This document shows positions 16,810 through 26,780 of a stretch of DNA of 64,000 nucleotides, piece by piece. The translations under genes and the position numbers were made by a program. The first letter of the stretch is position 1. Every line of letters starts with the position of its first letter. Origin of the DNA: Pseudoalteromonas sp. A25 (lineage in GTDB: Bacteria > Pseudomonadota > Gammaproteobacteria > Enterobacterales > Alteromonadaceae); the NCBI RefSeq assembly GCF_009176705.1, contig NZ_AP021847.1:362501-426500 (forward strand), written 5' to 3'. The notes below the pieces were generated by a model. That model saw only the letters and a list, made by a program, of their open reading frames with translations, searched no databases and was not told the origin of the DNA.

Positions 16810-18894
16810 ATGGGAAAATCTACTCACTTGTTTCATAGTAGAGACTTAGTTCAATGCGAAGCAAATAGCTTAATCGACCTAATTGCAGTCGATACATACA
16901 ACAAACCAAATCAAGAGGTTTTCCACTTCATTGATGAAAAAGGCGAATCGGTAGAAGTTTTTGATTACCAAACACTTAGCAACTCAGTATCACGCATAGC
17001 AAAGTCACTGCTACAAATACAACAACGTAACACTGAGCATCAGGATCAAGCGCTTATTGTGCTCCCTCAGGGAGCTGATTTCGTAACATCATTTTATGGC
17101 TGTATGGCTGCGGGAATTATTGCCGTGCCATCGTTCCCACCTAAAAATCAGTTACAAATTGAGCGTTTACAATATGCTATCGAAGACTTAGGTAAGCCTA
17201 TTGTCATCACCAATAACGCTGTCTTACCTTTGTTAAAAGAGCAACTCGCTCATTTACCTATTCGCTGGTTATTGGTTGAAGAGTGCGAAGCGATAGAGCC
17301 GCAACCACTACATAACTTCAAAACCAAAGAACAAGATATTGCTTTACTACAATACAGCTCTGGCACCACGGGCAAACCCAAGGGTGTGATCATTACCAAT
17401 CAGAATATCCTTGAAAATTCAGAGTTGATCAGGCAAAGCTTTGGTCACCAAGAAGACAAAACGCGCATGATGCTATGGCTTCCACCGCATCATGATATGG
17501 GTTTAGTCGGGGGGGTTATGCAAGGCATTTACACTGGTTACCCAACCATGCTAATGCCCACTGATTTGTTTTTACGTAGCCAATTTCGCTGGCTAAAAGC
17601 CGTGACAGACTTTAGAGCCACCACCACAGGTGCACCTAATTTTGCTTTTGATTTGGCGGTAAAAAACATTCGCGAATCTCGCTTAGCAGAGCTTGATTTA
17701 TCATCGCTGCAAAACTTATTTTGTGGCGCTGAGCCAATTAACGCTCAGACGGTTAACCAATTTTTTGATAAATTTGCGCAGTGCGGTTTAAAGCCTGAGG
17801 CATTTTTACCCTGCTACGGTATGGCCGAGGCAACATTGATGGTCAGTGGCAAGCCTCATTCGCAGCAATATAAACAACTATGCGTAGACGAGCCACTTCT
17901 CAAACGAGGTATGGTAAAAGCGGTTGATACACCTTCAGCGCGCAGCCAATGGTTAGTCAGCAGCGGTAAAGTGCATGATTCAATTGACGCTAAAATAGTA
18001 GACCCCAACAACCATATCGCGCTTGCAGACGGTCAAGTTGGCGAAGTTTGGTTACAGGGAAATAGTATCAGCCCAGGTTACTGGCAAGATAAAGAGCGTA
18101 CCGATGCAAACTTTGGTTTGACACTGGCAGGACATAGCGAAACCTACCACCGTACAGGAGATTTGGGTTTCTATCACAAAGGTGAACTTTTCATCACCGG
18201 CAGGCTGAAAGAAGTCATCATTATCCGCGGTGCTAATTTTTATCCGCAAGACTTAGAGTACGAAGCATCGCTGGCCTTTCCTGAGCTTAAAAACTGTCGA
18301 AGTGCTGCATTTTCTGTCACAGAAGAAGGTAAAGAAGTGCTTGTAATGGCACTTGAGGTTCCGCGCAATGTCAGCGATTTTGATATTTTTGCAAAAACAC
18401 TTAACGGCCGGTTGATTGAACGTTTTGGTGTAAAGGCCGATCAAATCCTATTTTTACCGCGCAAAACCATCAAGATCACTTCTTCAGGCAAGCTACAACG
18501 CGTAGCGATTAAGCAAGCATACGAACAAGGCACTTTACAAGCATATCACCGCTTCAGCTTGGAAGCTCAAGTCAATGATAGTCAAACAATTAGTGATGGC
18601 GCGGTGACTGAGCTAGACATCTTTGACATAGCCAGTGTTGAACATTGGCTAGTATGCAAAGTGAGTGAGTTAACGGGTGTTTCCATTGCACAAATCTCAC
18701 CTAAAGATTCTCTGGCCAACGTCGGGCTAGATTCAGTATTAGCAATGGAAATTCTATTTAAGCTAGAGCAATTAACAGGCATCTATCTCGCTCCAGATGT
18801 GCTTTATAGCTGTAACACCCCTCATTTGTTAGCCAAGCAAATTACTACTGTAGCAAGTAAAACATCTAAAACGGAGTTAGATCCAACATGTTAA
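16810..18894 (+). CDS. tamA: Fatty acyl-AMP ligase fused to acyl carrier protein (TamA-like)
   Basis: 694 residues: an adenylating domain (1-590) and a carrier domain (610-690). Ligase motifs are YSSGTTGKPKGVI, the FAAL-type WLPPHHDMGLVGG, PCYGMAEATLMV, YHRTGDLGF and GRLKEVIIIRGANFYPQDLE. The carrier has ANVGLDSVLAME with Ser642 as phosphopantetheine site. In tambjamine biosynthesis, TamA of Pseudoalteromonas tunicata has this layout and loads a medium-chain (about C12) fatty acid on its own carrier. First gene of the operon; its stop overlaps the next start by 7 bases. Confidence 0.88.
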   Translation: MGKSTHLFHSRDLVQCEANSLIDLIAVDTYNKPNQEVFHFIDEKGESVEVFDYQTLSNSVSRIAKSLLQIQQRNTEHQDQALIVLPQGADFVTSFYGCMAAGIIAVPSFPPKNQLQIERLQYAIEDLGKPIVITNNAVLPLLKEQLAHLPIRWLLVEECEAIEPQPLHNFKTKEQDIALLQYSSGTTGKPKGVIITNQNILENSELIRQSFGHQEDKTRMMLWLPPHHDMGLVGGVMQGIYTGYPTMLMPTDLFLRSQFRWLKAVTDFRATTTGAPNFAFDLAVKNIRESRLAELDLSSLQNLFCGAEPINAQTVNQFFDKFAQCGLKPEAFLPCYGMAEATLMVSGKPHSQQYKQLCVDEPLLKRGMVKAVDTPSARSQWLVSSGKVHDSIDAKIVDPNNHIALADGQVGEVWLQGNSISPGYWQDKERTDANFGLTLAGHSETYHRTGDLGFYHKGELFITGRLKEVIIIRGANFYPQDLEYEASLAFPELKNCRSAAFSVTEEGKEVLVMALEVPRNVSDFDIFAKTLNGRLIERFGVKADQILFLPRKTIKITSSGKLQRVAIKQAYEQGTLQAYHRFSLEAQVNDSQTISDGAVTELDIFDIASVEHWLVCKVSELTGVSIAQISPKDSLANVGLDSVLAMEILFKLEQLTGIYLAPDVLYSCNTPHLLAKQITTVASKTSKTELDPTC

Positions 18895-19160
18895 ATGAAT
18901 CAGTTCAAAGTGTATCCGCCAAGCTTTGCCAATTTATCACCCATAGCTACCTTGATGATGATGAGTTAATCGCACCTGATACGCCCATTATTGAACTTAA
19001 TATTCTCGATTCTGCGTCAATCTTTGACGTAGTCGAATATATACATCGCGAGTTCGCTCTGCGCTTACCCGTGATAGACATTCACCCAGACAATTTTGCA
19101 TCCGTCGAAGTACTTAGCAAATTAGTTGAACATCACAGGAACAAGGAGAACACGTTATGA
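18888..19160 (+). CDS. pigG: Peptidyl carrier protein (PigG-like)
   Basis: 90 residues of a single carrier domain. Ser42 in ELNILDSASIFDVVEYI is the phosphopantetheine site; DSA/DSAS with following IFD-VV matches PigG of Serratia (ELNIVDSAAIFDLVDF), the carrier on which proline is oxidised to pyrrole. The closing segment DIHPDNFASVEVL also matches PigG. It overlaps the genes on both sides (ATGTTAA at the start, ATGA at the end), so it is translationally coupled to both. Confidence 0.9.
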   Translation: MLNESVQSVSAKLCQFITHSYLDDDELIAPDTPIIELNILDSASIFDVVEYIHREFALRLPVIDIHPDNFASVEVLSKLVEHHRNKENTL

Positions 19161-20266
19161 TCCCAAATCAATGGTATGCCATAACTAGATCGCAAGACGT
19201 AAAGAAAAAACCTCTCGGTATTAAGCGACTAGAAAAATTACTTGTGCTCTATCGCGACACACAAGGAAAACTCATTTGTATGGATGATAAATGTCCACAC
19301 AAAGGCGTAAAACTCAGTTTAGGTGAGCAACATGGTGACCTTATCGCGTGTCCTTATCATGGCTTTCAATTTGATCAACAAGGTGACTGTGTTCATATGC
19401 CGGTATTAGGCAAAAATGGCGATGTACCAAAAGGAATGTGTGTCAAAACCTACAAAGTAACAGAAGCATATGGATTGGTTTGGTTTTGGTATGGCGAACA
19501 AATGGCCGAAGAAGATTACCCAGAAGTGCCAATGTTCAAACAGTTTAAAGAGTACGATGGCTATTACTCCTACTATGGCTGGGATGCCCCCATCAACTAC
19601 ACTCGATATGTCGAAAGTGTATGTGAAATTTACCATATTCCTTTTGTACACAAAGGTTCAGCAATCAACATCTGGGACCCTAAAGGTGGTCGTGTTGATG
19701 ACTTTGAATGTAAAGTTGATGGCACATTGATCACCAGCGACTTTATTTTACGCCCAGATGATGAGCGCACTGCAGCCGAAACACTGGTCGCTCGTAAGCC
19801 TTGGACAAGAGGCTGGCGCTTTGGCATCGATGTACAAATGCCAAACTTAATCCAGATCCGCAGTGAAGTATTTGATGTGATTTTTATTCCTACACCTATC
19901 GATGAAAATACCTGTTGGGTGTGCGTGTGCTATCAAGAACCAAAACGCGACCTTTTATTGCCGTTGATTAAACCCCTACCTATTCCATTTTGGCGTCCTG
20001 TTCGTCCTTGGTATATGTGTCGTATCGAGCGCTTTGTACAACAAGCTAAAGATATGGCTGTCATCGCCCATCAGGAGCCAAAAGTATCTAGCCCTAAAGC
20101 TAATCGATTAATCCCGATTGATAAAGTGAACGCTCACTATATTCGTTTCCGCGAAAAGCTGATCCGTGAAGCCAAAGAACAACAAGCACACAACAAAATA
20201 AAAGAACAACCACACTTTGAAGCCCCAACCCTTGAGCAGATCATCGGTATTGAAGAAGTAAATTAA
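19157..20266 (+). CDS. Rieske non-heme iron oxygenase, RedG-type
   Basis: 369 residues. The Rieske cluster ligands are Cys46-x-His48 (DKCPHKGVKL) and Cys65-xx-His68 (IACPYHGFQFD). The mononuclear iron site is His160, His165 (ESVCEIYHIPFVH) and probably Asp299 (QAKDMAVIAHQ). The bridging Asp of many family members is Glu157 here. RedG and McpG in streptomycetes use such enzymes to close alkyl rings in prodiginines. In a tambjamine operon the natural guess is oxidative cyclisation of the alkyl chain onto the bipyrrole, giving a macrocycle like tambjamine MYP1. The equivalent tambjamine gene is I believe called tamC, but I have not verified it. Coupled to the preceding gene by ATGA. Confidence 0.85.
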   Translation: MIPNQWYAITRSQDVKKKPLGIKRLEKLLVLYRDTQGKLICMDDKCPHKGVKLSLGEQHGDLIACPYHGFQFDQQGDCVHMPVLGKNGDVPKGMCVKTYKVTEAYGLVWFWYGEQMAEEDYPEVPMFKQFKEYDGYYSYYGWDAPINYTRYVESVCEIYHIPFVHKGSAINIWDPKGGRVDDFECKVDGTLITSDFILRPDDERTAAETLVARKPWTRGWRFGIDVQMPNLIQIRSEVFDVIFIPTPIDENTCWVCVCYQEPKRDLLLPLIKPLPIPFWRPVRPWYMCRIERFVQQAKDMAVIAHQEPKVSSPKANRLIPIDKVNAHYIRFREKLIREAKEQQAHNKIKEQPHFEAPTLEQIIGIEEVN

Positions 20267-21889
20267 ATGGAATTGAGCATGACAAAAAATAATGATTTAG
20301 CGACTGCTGTTCAGTCGTTAGTTTTAGACATCGTAAAAGAACAAACCTGCTACTCAGAGTCTGATCTGCTCCCTGATGTGCCTATGGAAGAAGGATTGGG
20401 AATTGACTCAATCATCTTGGCGTCAATTGTTGATGAGCTGCAACAGGTATTTGTATTTGAGCATAAACTAAACTCAGCGAGTTTTAATACCATTAACGAC
20501 TTGCTTGCGCGCTGCGAAGGCGTTGCATTAAGTGAAAAAGGCCAAGCAAAACTTGTTACATTGGGTATCAACCATGATGTGCCAGTAAATGATGTATCCG
20601 TCAATGAATGCCCAACTGCTCAAGAAGGCCCATCACACACCACCATGCGTGATTTTGTCTCTGATGGCAGCCCTGATTTATTTAGCAAAGTACGTAAGTT
20701 TAATGACTTTTACGAAACGCAAGCACAAACAGGCAATTTTTGGTACGGCATGCCGCTGAGCTCTCGCTGTGAAAACCGCGCAACTATTTTTGATGCCTAT
20801 CAAAATAAAGAACGTGAGTTTTTGATGTTCGCATCGAACAATTACCTTGGCTTAGCGAATGAACCTCGGGTTATTGATGCTATCTGCAAAGCAGCAAAAG
20901 AATATGGTGCAACCAATACAGGGTGTCGTTTGATTGGGGGTACAAACCATTTGCACCTCGAACTTGAAGAACGCTTAGCCCACTTCAAAGGTCGTGAAGC
21001 CTGTATTGTTTTTCCATCTGGTTACTCTGCAAACCTAGGTACTATCTCAGCACTAACAGGCCCAAAAGACACGGTTATTACAGATGTTTATAACCATATG
21101 AGCATCCAAGATGGTTGTAAGTTATCTGGCGCTAAAAAACGTATCTATAAACACAATGATATGGCGTCTTTAGAAGAAGTACTAAAAGGCTGCGCGGATT
21201 CAGAAGGCGGCAAGCTTATTGTTGCTGATGGTGTATTTAGCATGCACGGTAACATCGTAAAACTACCAGAAATGGTGCGCTTAGCTCGTAAGTATCAAGC
21301 ACGTATCTTAATTGATGATGCACACTCTACGGGTATTTTAGGCGCAACGGGTTCAGGCACCGCTGAGCACTTTAATCTTAAACATGAAGTCGATTTAGAA
21401 CTTGGCACCATGAGTAAAACACTCGCAGGGATGGGCGGCTTTGTGTGTGGTGACAAAGATGTCATTGATTATCTACGTTTTTATGCAAACAGCTATGTTT
21501 TTGCAGCCACAATTCCTGCGCACATTGCCGCAGGCCTGATCCAGTGTATTGATATCATTGAAAAAGAGCCTGAGCGTATTGAACGTTTATGGAGCAACGT
21601 TAACTACCTGCATAGCGCCTTAAAAGAACTTGGTTTTAACACTGGTGACAGTGAAAGCGCCATTATTCCTATTGTTATTGGTGATGAAGCCCTAGCAATG
21701 AAAATGGGCCATGCGGTTCGCCAACAGGGCATGTTCTGTCAAACCGTGGTGTTCCCAGGCGTTGCGGTAGGCGATGCAAGATTACGTATCAGTGTGCTAT
21801 CACAACATACCAAAGCGGATTTAGATGGCGCTATTGAAATTCTAGTCAACGCAGCCAGAAGCGTTAATTTACCGAATTTTAAAGGCTAA
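20267..21889 (+). CDS. pigH: ACP-alpha-oxoamine synthase (PigH-like)
   Basis: 540 residues: one carrier domain (residues 5-95, Ser48 in GLGIDSIILAS) and a PLP-dependent alpha-oxoamine synthase (about 180-535, FASNNYLGLAN, DDAHSTGILG, PLP Lys384 in TMSKTLAGMGG). PigH condenses carrier-bound pyrrolyl-beta-ketothioester with serine, releasing CO2, to give 4-hydroxy-2,2'-bipyrrole-5-methanol. Serratia PigH has two tandem carriers; only one is present here. The ATG at 20267 directly follows the Rieske stop; ATG at 20279 is a possible alternative. Confidence 0.92.
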   Translation: MELSMTKNNDLATAVQSLVLDIVKEQTCYSESDLLPDVPMEEGLGIDSIILASIVDELQQVFVFEHKLNSASFNTINDLLARCEGVALSEKGQAKLVTLGINHDVPVNDVSVNECPTAQEGPSHTTMRDFVSDGSPDLFSKVRKFNDFYETQAQTGNFWYGMPLSSRCENRATIFDAYQNKEREFLMFASNNYLGLANEPRVIDAICKAAKEYGATNTGCRLIGGTNHLHLELEERLAHFKGREACIVFPSGYSANLGTISALTGPKDTVITDVYNHMSIQDGCKLSGAKKRIYKHNDMASLEEVLKGCADSEGGKLIVADGVFSMHGNIVKLPEMVRLARKYQARILIDDAHSTGILGATGSGTAEHFNLKHEVDLELGTMSKTLAGMGGFVCGDKDVIDYLRFYANSYVFAATIPAHIAAGLIQCIDIIEKEPERIERLWSNVNYLHSALKELGFNTGDSESAIIPIVIGDEALAMKMGHAVRQQGMFCQTVVFPGVAVGDARLRISVLSQHTKADLDGAIEILVNAARSVNLPNFKG

Positions 21890-21899
21890 AGGAGTAGCT

Positions 21900-23435
21900 A
21901 TGAAAGAAATGTTGCCAACGGCGCTACATCAAGCCTTGTTTTATTGGGCAAACAAGCAACCTCAACAGCCATTTTTACTCGCTGAGCCAGCTTTGTGCTA
22001 TCGCCAATCAGCTAACTATGTAAGCGCATTGGCAACACAACTTTCAGGTAGCCAACGAGTCGCTATTTGGCTTGAAAAGAACAACCATTATGCCCTGTCA
22101 ATTTTGGCAGCGCTTAGCGCTGGCGCTTGCTATATCCCAATTGACAGCAAACAGCCTATTAACCGTGTTGACTTGATTTTAACCGACGCTCAAGCAGATA
22201 CCTTAATCGTAGACGATAAACATCTGTTGCAAGTTACACCGCTTTTAGCAAAATACCCGCAACTTAAAATCGTGTTAATTGGTGAAAAGTGTGTCCAACA
22301 GGCGGCAAATACGAGCTTTTTTGACTGGCGCTTACACCTAGAAACCGAGCTGGCGCACACAAATGAACCTTGGCATAAAAATAGCCTTGCTGCGGTGCTT
22401 TTTACTTCTGGCTCAACAGGCCGCCCCAAAGGTGTGCAGCTAACACTTGGCAATATTCAGCATTTTGTTAGCTGGTGCCAAGATAATATGAGCTTGGATA
22501 GCTGCGATCGGTTTTTAAATCTAGCCAGCTTTAACTTCGATTTAAGTACTTTTGACCTATTTGTTTGCTTAGCAGTTGGTGGCAGTTTGTACATCGCCAA
22601 TGATGATGCGCCAAAGCAACCAATGACATTAGCGAATGTGCTTAATGAACATCAGATCAGCGTGATGTATTGTGTGCCGTCACTGCTGAATTTGATGAAC
22701 CGTATCGGTTTGTGGCAACAAGCAGAGCCCTTGGCACTACGCCATCTCATTTTTGCAGGAGAAGCAATGCCAAAGCCTTGTTTAAAAGGCCTTGCGAGCG
22801 CTTTACCTAGTACTCACTTTTACAATTTTTATGGACCAACAGAAACCAATGTTTGTCTTGCCTACAAAGTAACTGAGGCGGATGTTCTCAATAATGAGCC
22901 GATAGCCATTGGTCTGCCTATCGGGGATACCCAAGCATGGCTTATTGATGAACAAGGAAATCCGGTCACCAATGAGTCTGGTGCAATGGGAGAGCTTGTG
23001 ATCCAAGGCAGCTGCGTAACACCTGGCTATTGCTTAGAATCGCAAAAGCTCGCAAATCATGCACTGCAAATTCACTCTACTGGTGACATTGCCCGCTATC
23101 AAAATGGCCAATATTACTACCATGGTCGTTGCGACCGTATGGTTAAAATTTCAGGTTTTCGCGTTGAGTTAGGTGAGATTGAAGCCTGTCTTTTGGCACA
23201 CCCACAAATAAGTGAAGTAGCAGTAAGATACTGCGCTAACACCAGCAAGCTAATAGCAAGTTACGCATTGAATGATGCCCAAAGCAAGATTGGTACTTTA
23301 GCACTTAAAACATATAGTGCTCAGCACTTGCCTACCTACATGATCCCACACAAGTTTGAGTGTTTTGGTACGTTACCAAAAAATGCCAATGGCAAAATTG
23401 ATTACCCAACCCTTGCGCAGGTGAATGATGATTAA
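21900..23435 (+). CDS. pigI: L-prolyl-AMP ligase (PigI-like adenylation enzyme)
   Basis: 511 residues of a stand-alone adenylation domain. Motifs: FTSGSTGRPKGVQLT (A3), NFYGPTETNV (A5), STGDIARY (A7), GRCDRMVKISGFRVELGEIE (A8), and the closing lysine in PKNANGKIDYPT (A10). By position and likeness to PigI/RedM it should activate L-proline and load it on the PigG-like carrier. Preceded by AAAGGAGT. Its end overlaps the next gene by 11 bases. Confidence 0.9.
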   Translation: MKEMLPTALHQALFYWANKQPQQPFLLAEPALCYRQSANYVSALATQLSGSQRVAIWLEKNNHYALSILAALSAGACYIPIDSKQPINRVDLILTDAQADTLIVDDKHLLQVTPLLAKYPQLKIVLIGEKCVQQAANTSFFDWRLHLETELAHTNEPWHKNSLAAVLFTSGSTGRPKGVQLTLGNIQHFVSWCQDNMSLDSCDRFLNLASFNFDLSTFDLFVCLAVGGSLYIANDDAPKQPMTLANVLNEHQISVMYCVPSLLNLMNRIGLWQQAEPLALRHLIFAGEAMPKPCLKGLASALPSTHFYNFYGPTETNVCLAYKVTEADVLNNEPIAIGLPIGDTQAWLIDEQGNPVTNESGAMGELVIQGSCVTPGYCLESQKLANHALQIHSTGDIARYQNGQYYYHGRCDRMVKISGFRVELGEIEACLLAHPQISEVAVRYCANTSKLIASYALNDAQSKIGTLALKTYSAQHLPTYMIPHKFECFGTLPKNANGKIDYPTLAQVNDD

Positions 23436-25611
23436 TAAGCAACAACATGCCATTGCCTTGTTGGATTTGCAGTCAAACGTTGGTACACAAAACGGATATT
23501 TGGATTGCCTGAGTGACTTAAAGCACTATTCAAAGTTTGCAATACCACCGATTTATAGAAAAGCAATCAATCGCATGCAATTACCATTGCTGCAACTGAG
23601 TATGGCGCTTTGTGAACGTTTTGATGCGTTTGTCCACGATGGCAGAACTGATGTGATAGTTTGCTCTGAGCCTTGTGCAGATAGGCAACTGGCTAACCAC
23701 TATAGAGTAACGTCACAAGCATTGCTGGCTGAGCTAATCGCAACCACTGACAATGAAACTATAAAAAAGCAATTACATGATCTTAAGCCAACAGAGCTTG
23801 TCAGTAGCCACGATAAAGTGGGTGAAATGGCCACAACAATGGCAACACGCATCGCCCAAAGTGCAAAACTAAAAGGCCGCGCGTTTGCAATCAACAGCGG
23901 TGATGAGTCGTTATCTAAAGCCGTTGCTTTGGCTTATGACGCACTACTAAATCATAAAGCAGATGCAGTGCTTATTGCCGTTGCTAATGATTGGCAAACC
24001 CCTTCAGATATTCAGCCTTTGGCAGCGAGCACTTTGCTATTAGTCAGAACGGACAAAGCTATCGATAACGCAAAGGCTTATCTGCAGTATTGCCATCAAC
24101 ATAGCTTTGTGCCAGCAAAGCATGATTCGTCTAGCAATGCGGGCGTGGTAAATAGTGCTTTGCAACTGTCATCGTGGCTTGCAAAAAACCCTCAAGATAC
24201 ATGGCCCATTAGCCCACAGTTTAGCTTCAGCACTTCACCGTGTTGGTATAAAGCCCTCGAGCAAACAGCCATTACCATTTGTGATAAACAAATATGGCTG
24301 GCAGATAGACTTGGTACAAAAGCCTATTGGCAAGGATTAAATGACAAGCGCGGTGGTATTGCTTCGCTTGAACATAACACCATGGTATCAGGCACATTAT
24401 TTAAACCCGATGGCGAAACACAAGATAGTTACTACTGTAGGCAAGCTGCAAAATTAAGCTCTGATCACCTTGATACATTAGCACATGCAAGCTACGACAA
24501 TGCTCTCAATACCATGCTAAATGAGTGGCAACACCTTGCCTTGCCTAGTGATAAAAACACCTTAGTTATCACAGCGACTAATCTTGGCCCATACAGCGAG
24601 CGCCGTAAGTTATTACATGCAAAGTTCAGCAGTTTAGTTGAACAATGCCAAGAGATATTAACCGCTTATAATGATGATGCAGGCCTTGTACAACTACAAA
24701 AATGGCAAAGCCAGTTTACACAAGATGCGCAAAGTGAGCACAACCAAGCGCTCGGTCTTAGCCTGCAATTAGCGCAACATTTTCAGTTGAAAAACTACGA
24801 TGCTTTAGCACTTGAAAGCGCCTGTGCAGGCTCTATGGCTGCTTTAGATTGTGCTATCAACGCGCTACAAAGCAAACGCGTAGATTATGCCATTGTGGCA
24901 GCGGCAGAGCTGCCGGTAAATCTGCATGACTTGTGTCTGTGCTCTAAGCAGCAAATGTTATCGCATTCGGTAATTGCCACATTTAGCGAACACGCCGATG
25001 GCTTTACCCCAGGTGACGGGCTGGGCGTTGTGATTTTAACTCGTGATGATATTGCGATAGCCAAAAATTATCCAAGACTTGCTCGAATTGAGGCCATAGG
25101 CTCAAGTACCTATAGCAAGTCAATGATAGCCCCAAATAGCGCAGGCCAAGTTGAGGCAATGCAGCACGCATTTGCGCAAACCGCGCTAACGCCGTCTGAC
25201 ATTGACTGGGTAGAAACCCACGGTACAGGTACCCCCATTGGTGATTTGGTTGAAATACAAGCGCTAAGCGAAGTGTATCAGCGGCGCGATAACAACTCAC
25301 TTAAACTCGGCGCGCTTAAAACCCAGTTTGGTCATACCTTTGCCACAGCGGGCCTAGCAAGCCTCATCAAGGCATTGTTGAGCTTTGAACATAATTCCAT
25401 TCCACACAATTTGTTGCGCGGCAAACTGCGCGACGAGTTAAACCTAGAAACACTGAATTTTGACCCAATGGCAAGTGCAAAACCTTATGCGCAGCCGCAA
25501 GGTAAACGCAGTGCGTCAATTAATGGATTTGGCACCGGTGGTGTGAACTACCACGTGATTATCAGCGATTGTACTTCTGAGACAACGCAAGGAACTCATG
25601 ATGAACTTTGA
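23425..25611 (+). CDS. pigJ: Tandem ketosynthase-like condensing enzyme (PigJ-like)
   Basis: 728 residues in two thiolase-fold halves. The C-terminal half (about 370-720) is a full ketosynthase: Cys467 (LESACAGSMAAL), His599 (ETHGTGTP) and His637 (TQFGHTFATAG). The N-terminal half (1-320) keeps the fold but has NSGDESL where the active Cys should be, so it is a chain-length-factor-like partner. PigJ extends pyrrolyl-thioester with malonyl on the PigH carrier. Two in-frame ATGs (23425, 23428) overlap the ligase stop. The first is used here. Confidence 0.9.
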   Translation: MMINKQQHAIALLDLQSNVGTQNGYLDCLSDLKHYSKFAIPPIYRKAINRMQLPLLQLSMALCERFDAFVHDGRTDVIVCSEPCADRQLANHYRVTSQALLAELIATTDNETIKKQLHDLKPTELVSSHDKVGEMATTMATRIAQSAKLKGRAFAINSGDESLSKAVALAYDALLNHKADAVLIAVANDWQTPSDIQPLAASTLLLVRTDKAIDNAKAYLQYCHQHSFVPAKHDSSSNAGVVNSALQLSSWLAKNPQDTWPISPQFSFSTSPCWYKALEQTAITICDKQIWLADRLGTKAYWQGLNDKRGGIASLEHNTMVSGTLFKPDGETQDSYYCRQAAKLSSDHLDTLAHASYDNALNTMLNEWQHLALPSDKNTLVITATNLGPYSERRKLLHAKFSSLVEQCQEILTAYNDDAGLVQLQKWQSQFTQDAQSEHNQALGLSLQLAQHFQLKNYDALALESACAGSMAALDCAINALQSKRVDYAIVAAAELPVNLHDLCLCSKQQMLSHSVIATFSEHADGFTPGDGLGVVILTRDDIAIAKNYPRLARIEAIGSSTYSKSMIAPNSAGQVEAMQHAFAQTALTPSDIDWVETHGTGTPIGDLVEIQALSEVYQRRDNNSLKLGALKTQFGHTFATAGLASLIKALLSFEHNSIPHNLLRGKLRDELNLETLNFDPMASAKPYAQPQGKRSASINGFGTGGVNYHVIISDCTSETTQGTHDEL

Positions 25612-26767
25612 TTTTACAGAAAAACAACAACACATAGCCCAGCAAGCGGCAAGACTTGCGCAGTCACTCGAACTGAACGATTTAAGCAAGCGAGACTTAG
25701 CTGGCGAATTTTCTAAGCCGTTATTTAGACAGCTAATTACCCAAGGCGTTGGTAAGTGGTTAATGCCAAAAACTATGGGGGGGGATGACTTAAACGCCAG
25801 CGAGCTATGCGCAGGCATAGAGTCATTAGCGGAACATTGTGAAGATACTGGGTTGATCTTTGCGCTTTCAGCGCATTTATGTGCCTGTATCCACCCCATT
25901 CGCGCTTTTGCCAATGAGCAACAACAACTTCACTGGCTAAGCAAGATCCAACAAGAGGCTTGGCTTGGTGCTCACGCTATCACCGAAAAAACAGCGGGTT
26001 CTGATATTTACGCTATGAGCACATCGGCCACTAAAACGCAGGCACAGTTCATTCTCAACGGCGCAAAGCACTATATCACTAACGCACCTTTTTGCGACTT
26101 TATGGTTGTACATCTACGTACAGCCAATAAAGGTAATTACTTTGATTATTCAACATTTATTATGCAAAGCACTGAACTGGGGATCAGCGTGACCCAAAAC
26201 CCGCATAGTAAATCTGGCTTACGTACTACTGCAATGGGCGATATACAGTTTAACCAATGCGAATTGTCTGAAGACGCGCTGATAGGCCGTCAAGGAGCAG
26301 GTGCACCGATTTTCCAAATTTCGATGGAGTGGGAGCGTGTGTGTTTGTTCGCTCTGTATCTGGGACAAATGAAACGTCAACTCCACAAAACCGCAGCATT
26401 TATTCAGTCTCGCAGTCAATTTGGCGAACCTTTGAGTGAATTTCAAGCTGTCCAGCATCAGCTTAGCGATATGTATCTGAATTACGAAAGCGCACGTCTA
26501 CTGCTTTACAAAGCCGCGTGGTCTTTAGATAAAGGCGATATGTCAGGTGTAAGCAGCGCGCTGGCAAAAATTGCGGTGTCGCATGCAGCCATTAGCAATG
26601 CCCAAATGGCCGTGCAGTTGCACGGAGCACAAGGTGTGCTCAGCGGTGACATTGAACGAATGCTCAGAGATGCCATGCCCAGTGCCATTTTCTCTGGTAC
26701 CTCCAATGTCCTTAAGAACAACTTAAGCACAACGATCTTAAAGCGTTTTCAAGCTAATTGGCTGTAG
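25598..26767 (+). CDS. pigA: Prolyl-carrier dehydrogenase (PigA-like flavoprotein)
   Basis: 389 residues of the acyl-CoA dehydrogenase fold. It carries ITEKTAGSDIYAM (FAD/substrate loop), GAKHYITNAPF, and SAHLCACIHP near residue 100, which closely matches SAHLCACVIP in Serratia PigA. PigA and RedW oxidise prolyl-PCP to pyrrolyl-2-carboxyl-PCP. The C-terminal SAIFSGTSNVLKN contributes the FAD-binding end. It overlaps the ketosynthase stop by 14 bases. Confidence 0.9.
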   Translation: MMNFDFTEKQQHIAQQAARLAQSLELNDLSKRDLAGEFSKPLFRQLITQGVGKWLMPKTMGGDDLNASELCAGIESLAEHCEDTGLIFALSAHLCACIHPIRAFANEQQQLHWLSKIQQEAWLGAHAITEKTAGSDIYAMSTSATKTQAQFILNGAKHYITNAPFCDFMVVHLRTANKGNYFDYSTFIMQSTELGISVTQNPHSKSGLRTTAMGDIQFNQCELSEDALIGRQGAGAPIFQISMEWERVCLFALYLGQMKRQLHKTAAFIQSRSQFGEPLSEFQAVQHQLSDMYLNYESARLLLYKAAWSLDKGDMSGVSSALAKIAVSHAAISNAQMAVQLHGAQGVLSGDIERMLRDAMPSAIFSGTSNVLKNNLSTTILKRFQANWL

Positions 26768-26780
26768 CGGAGTAGATAAA

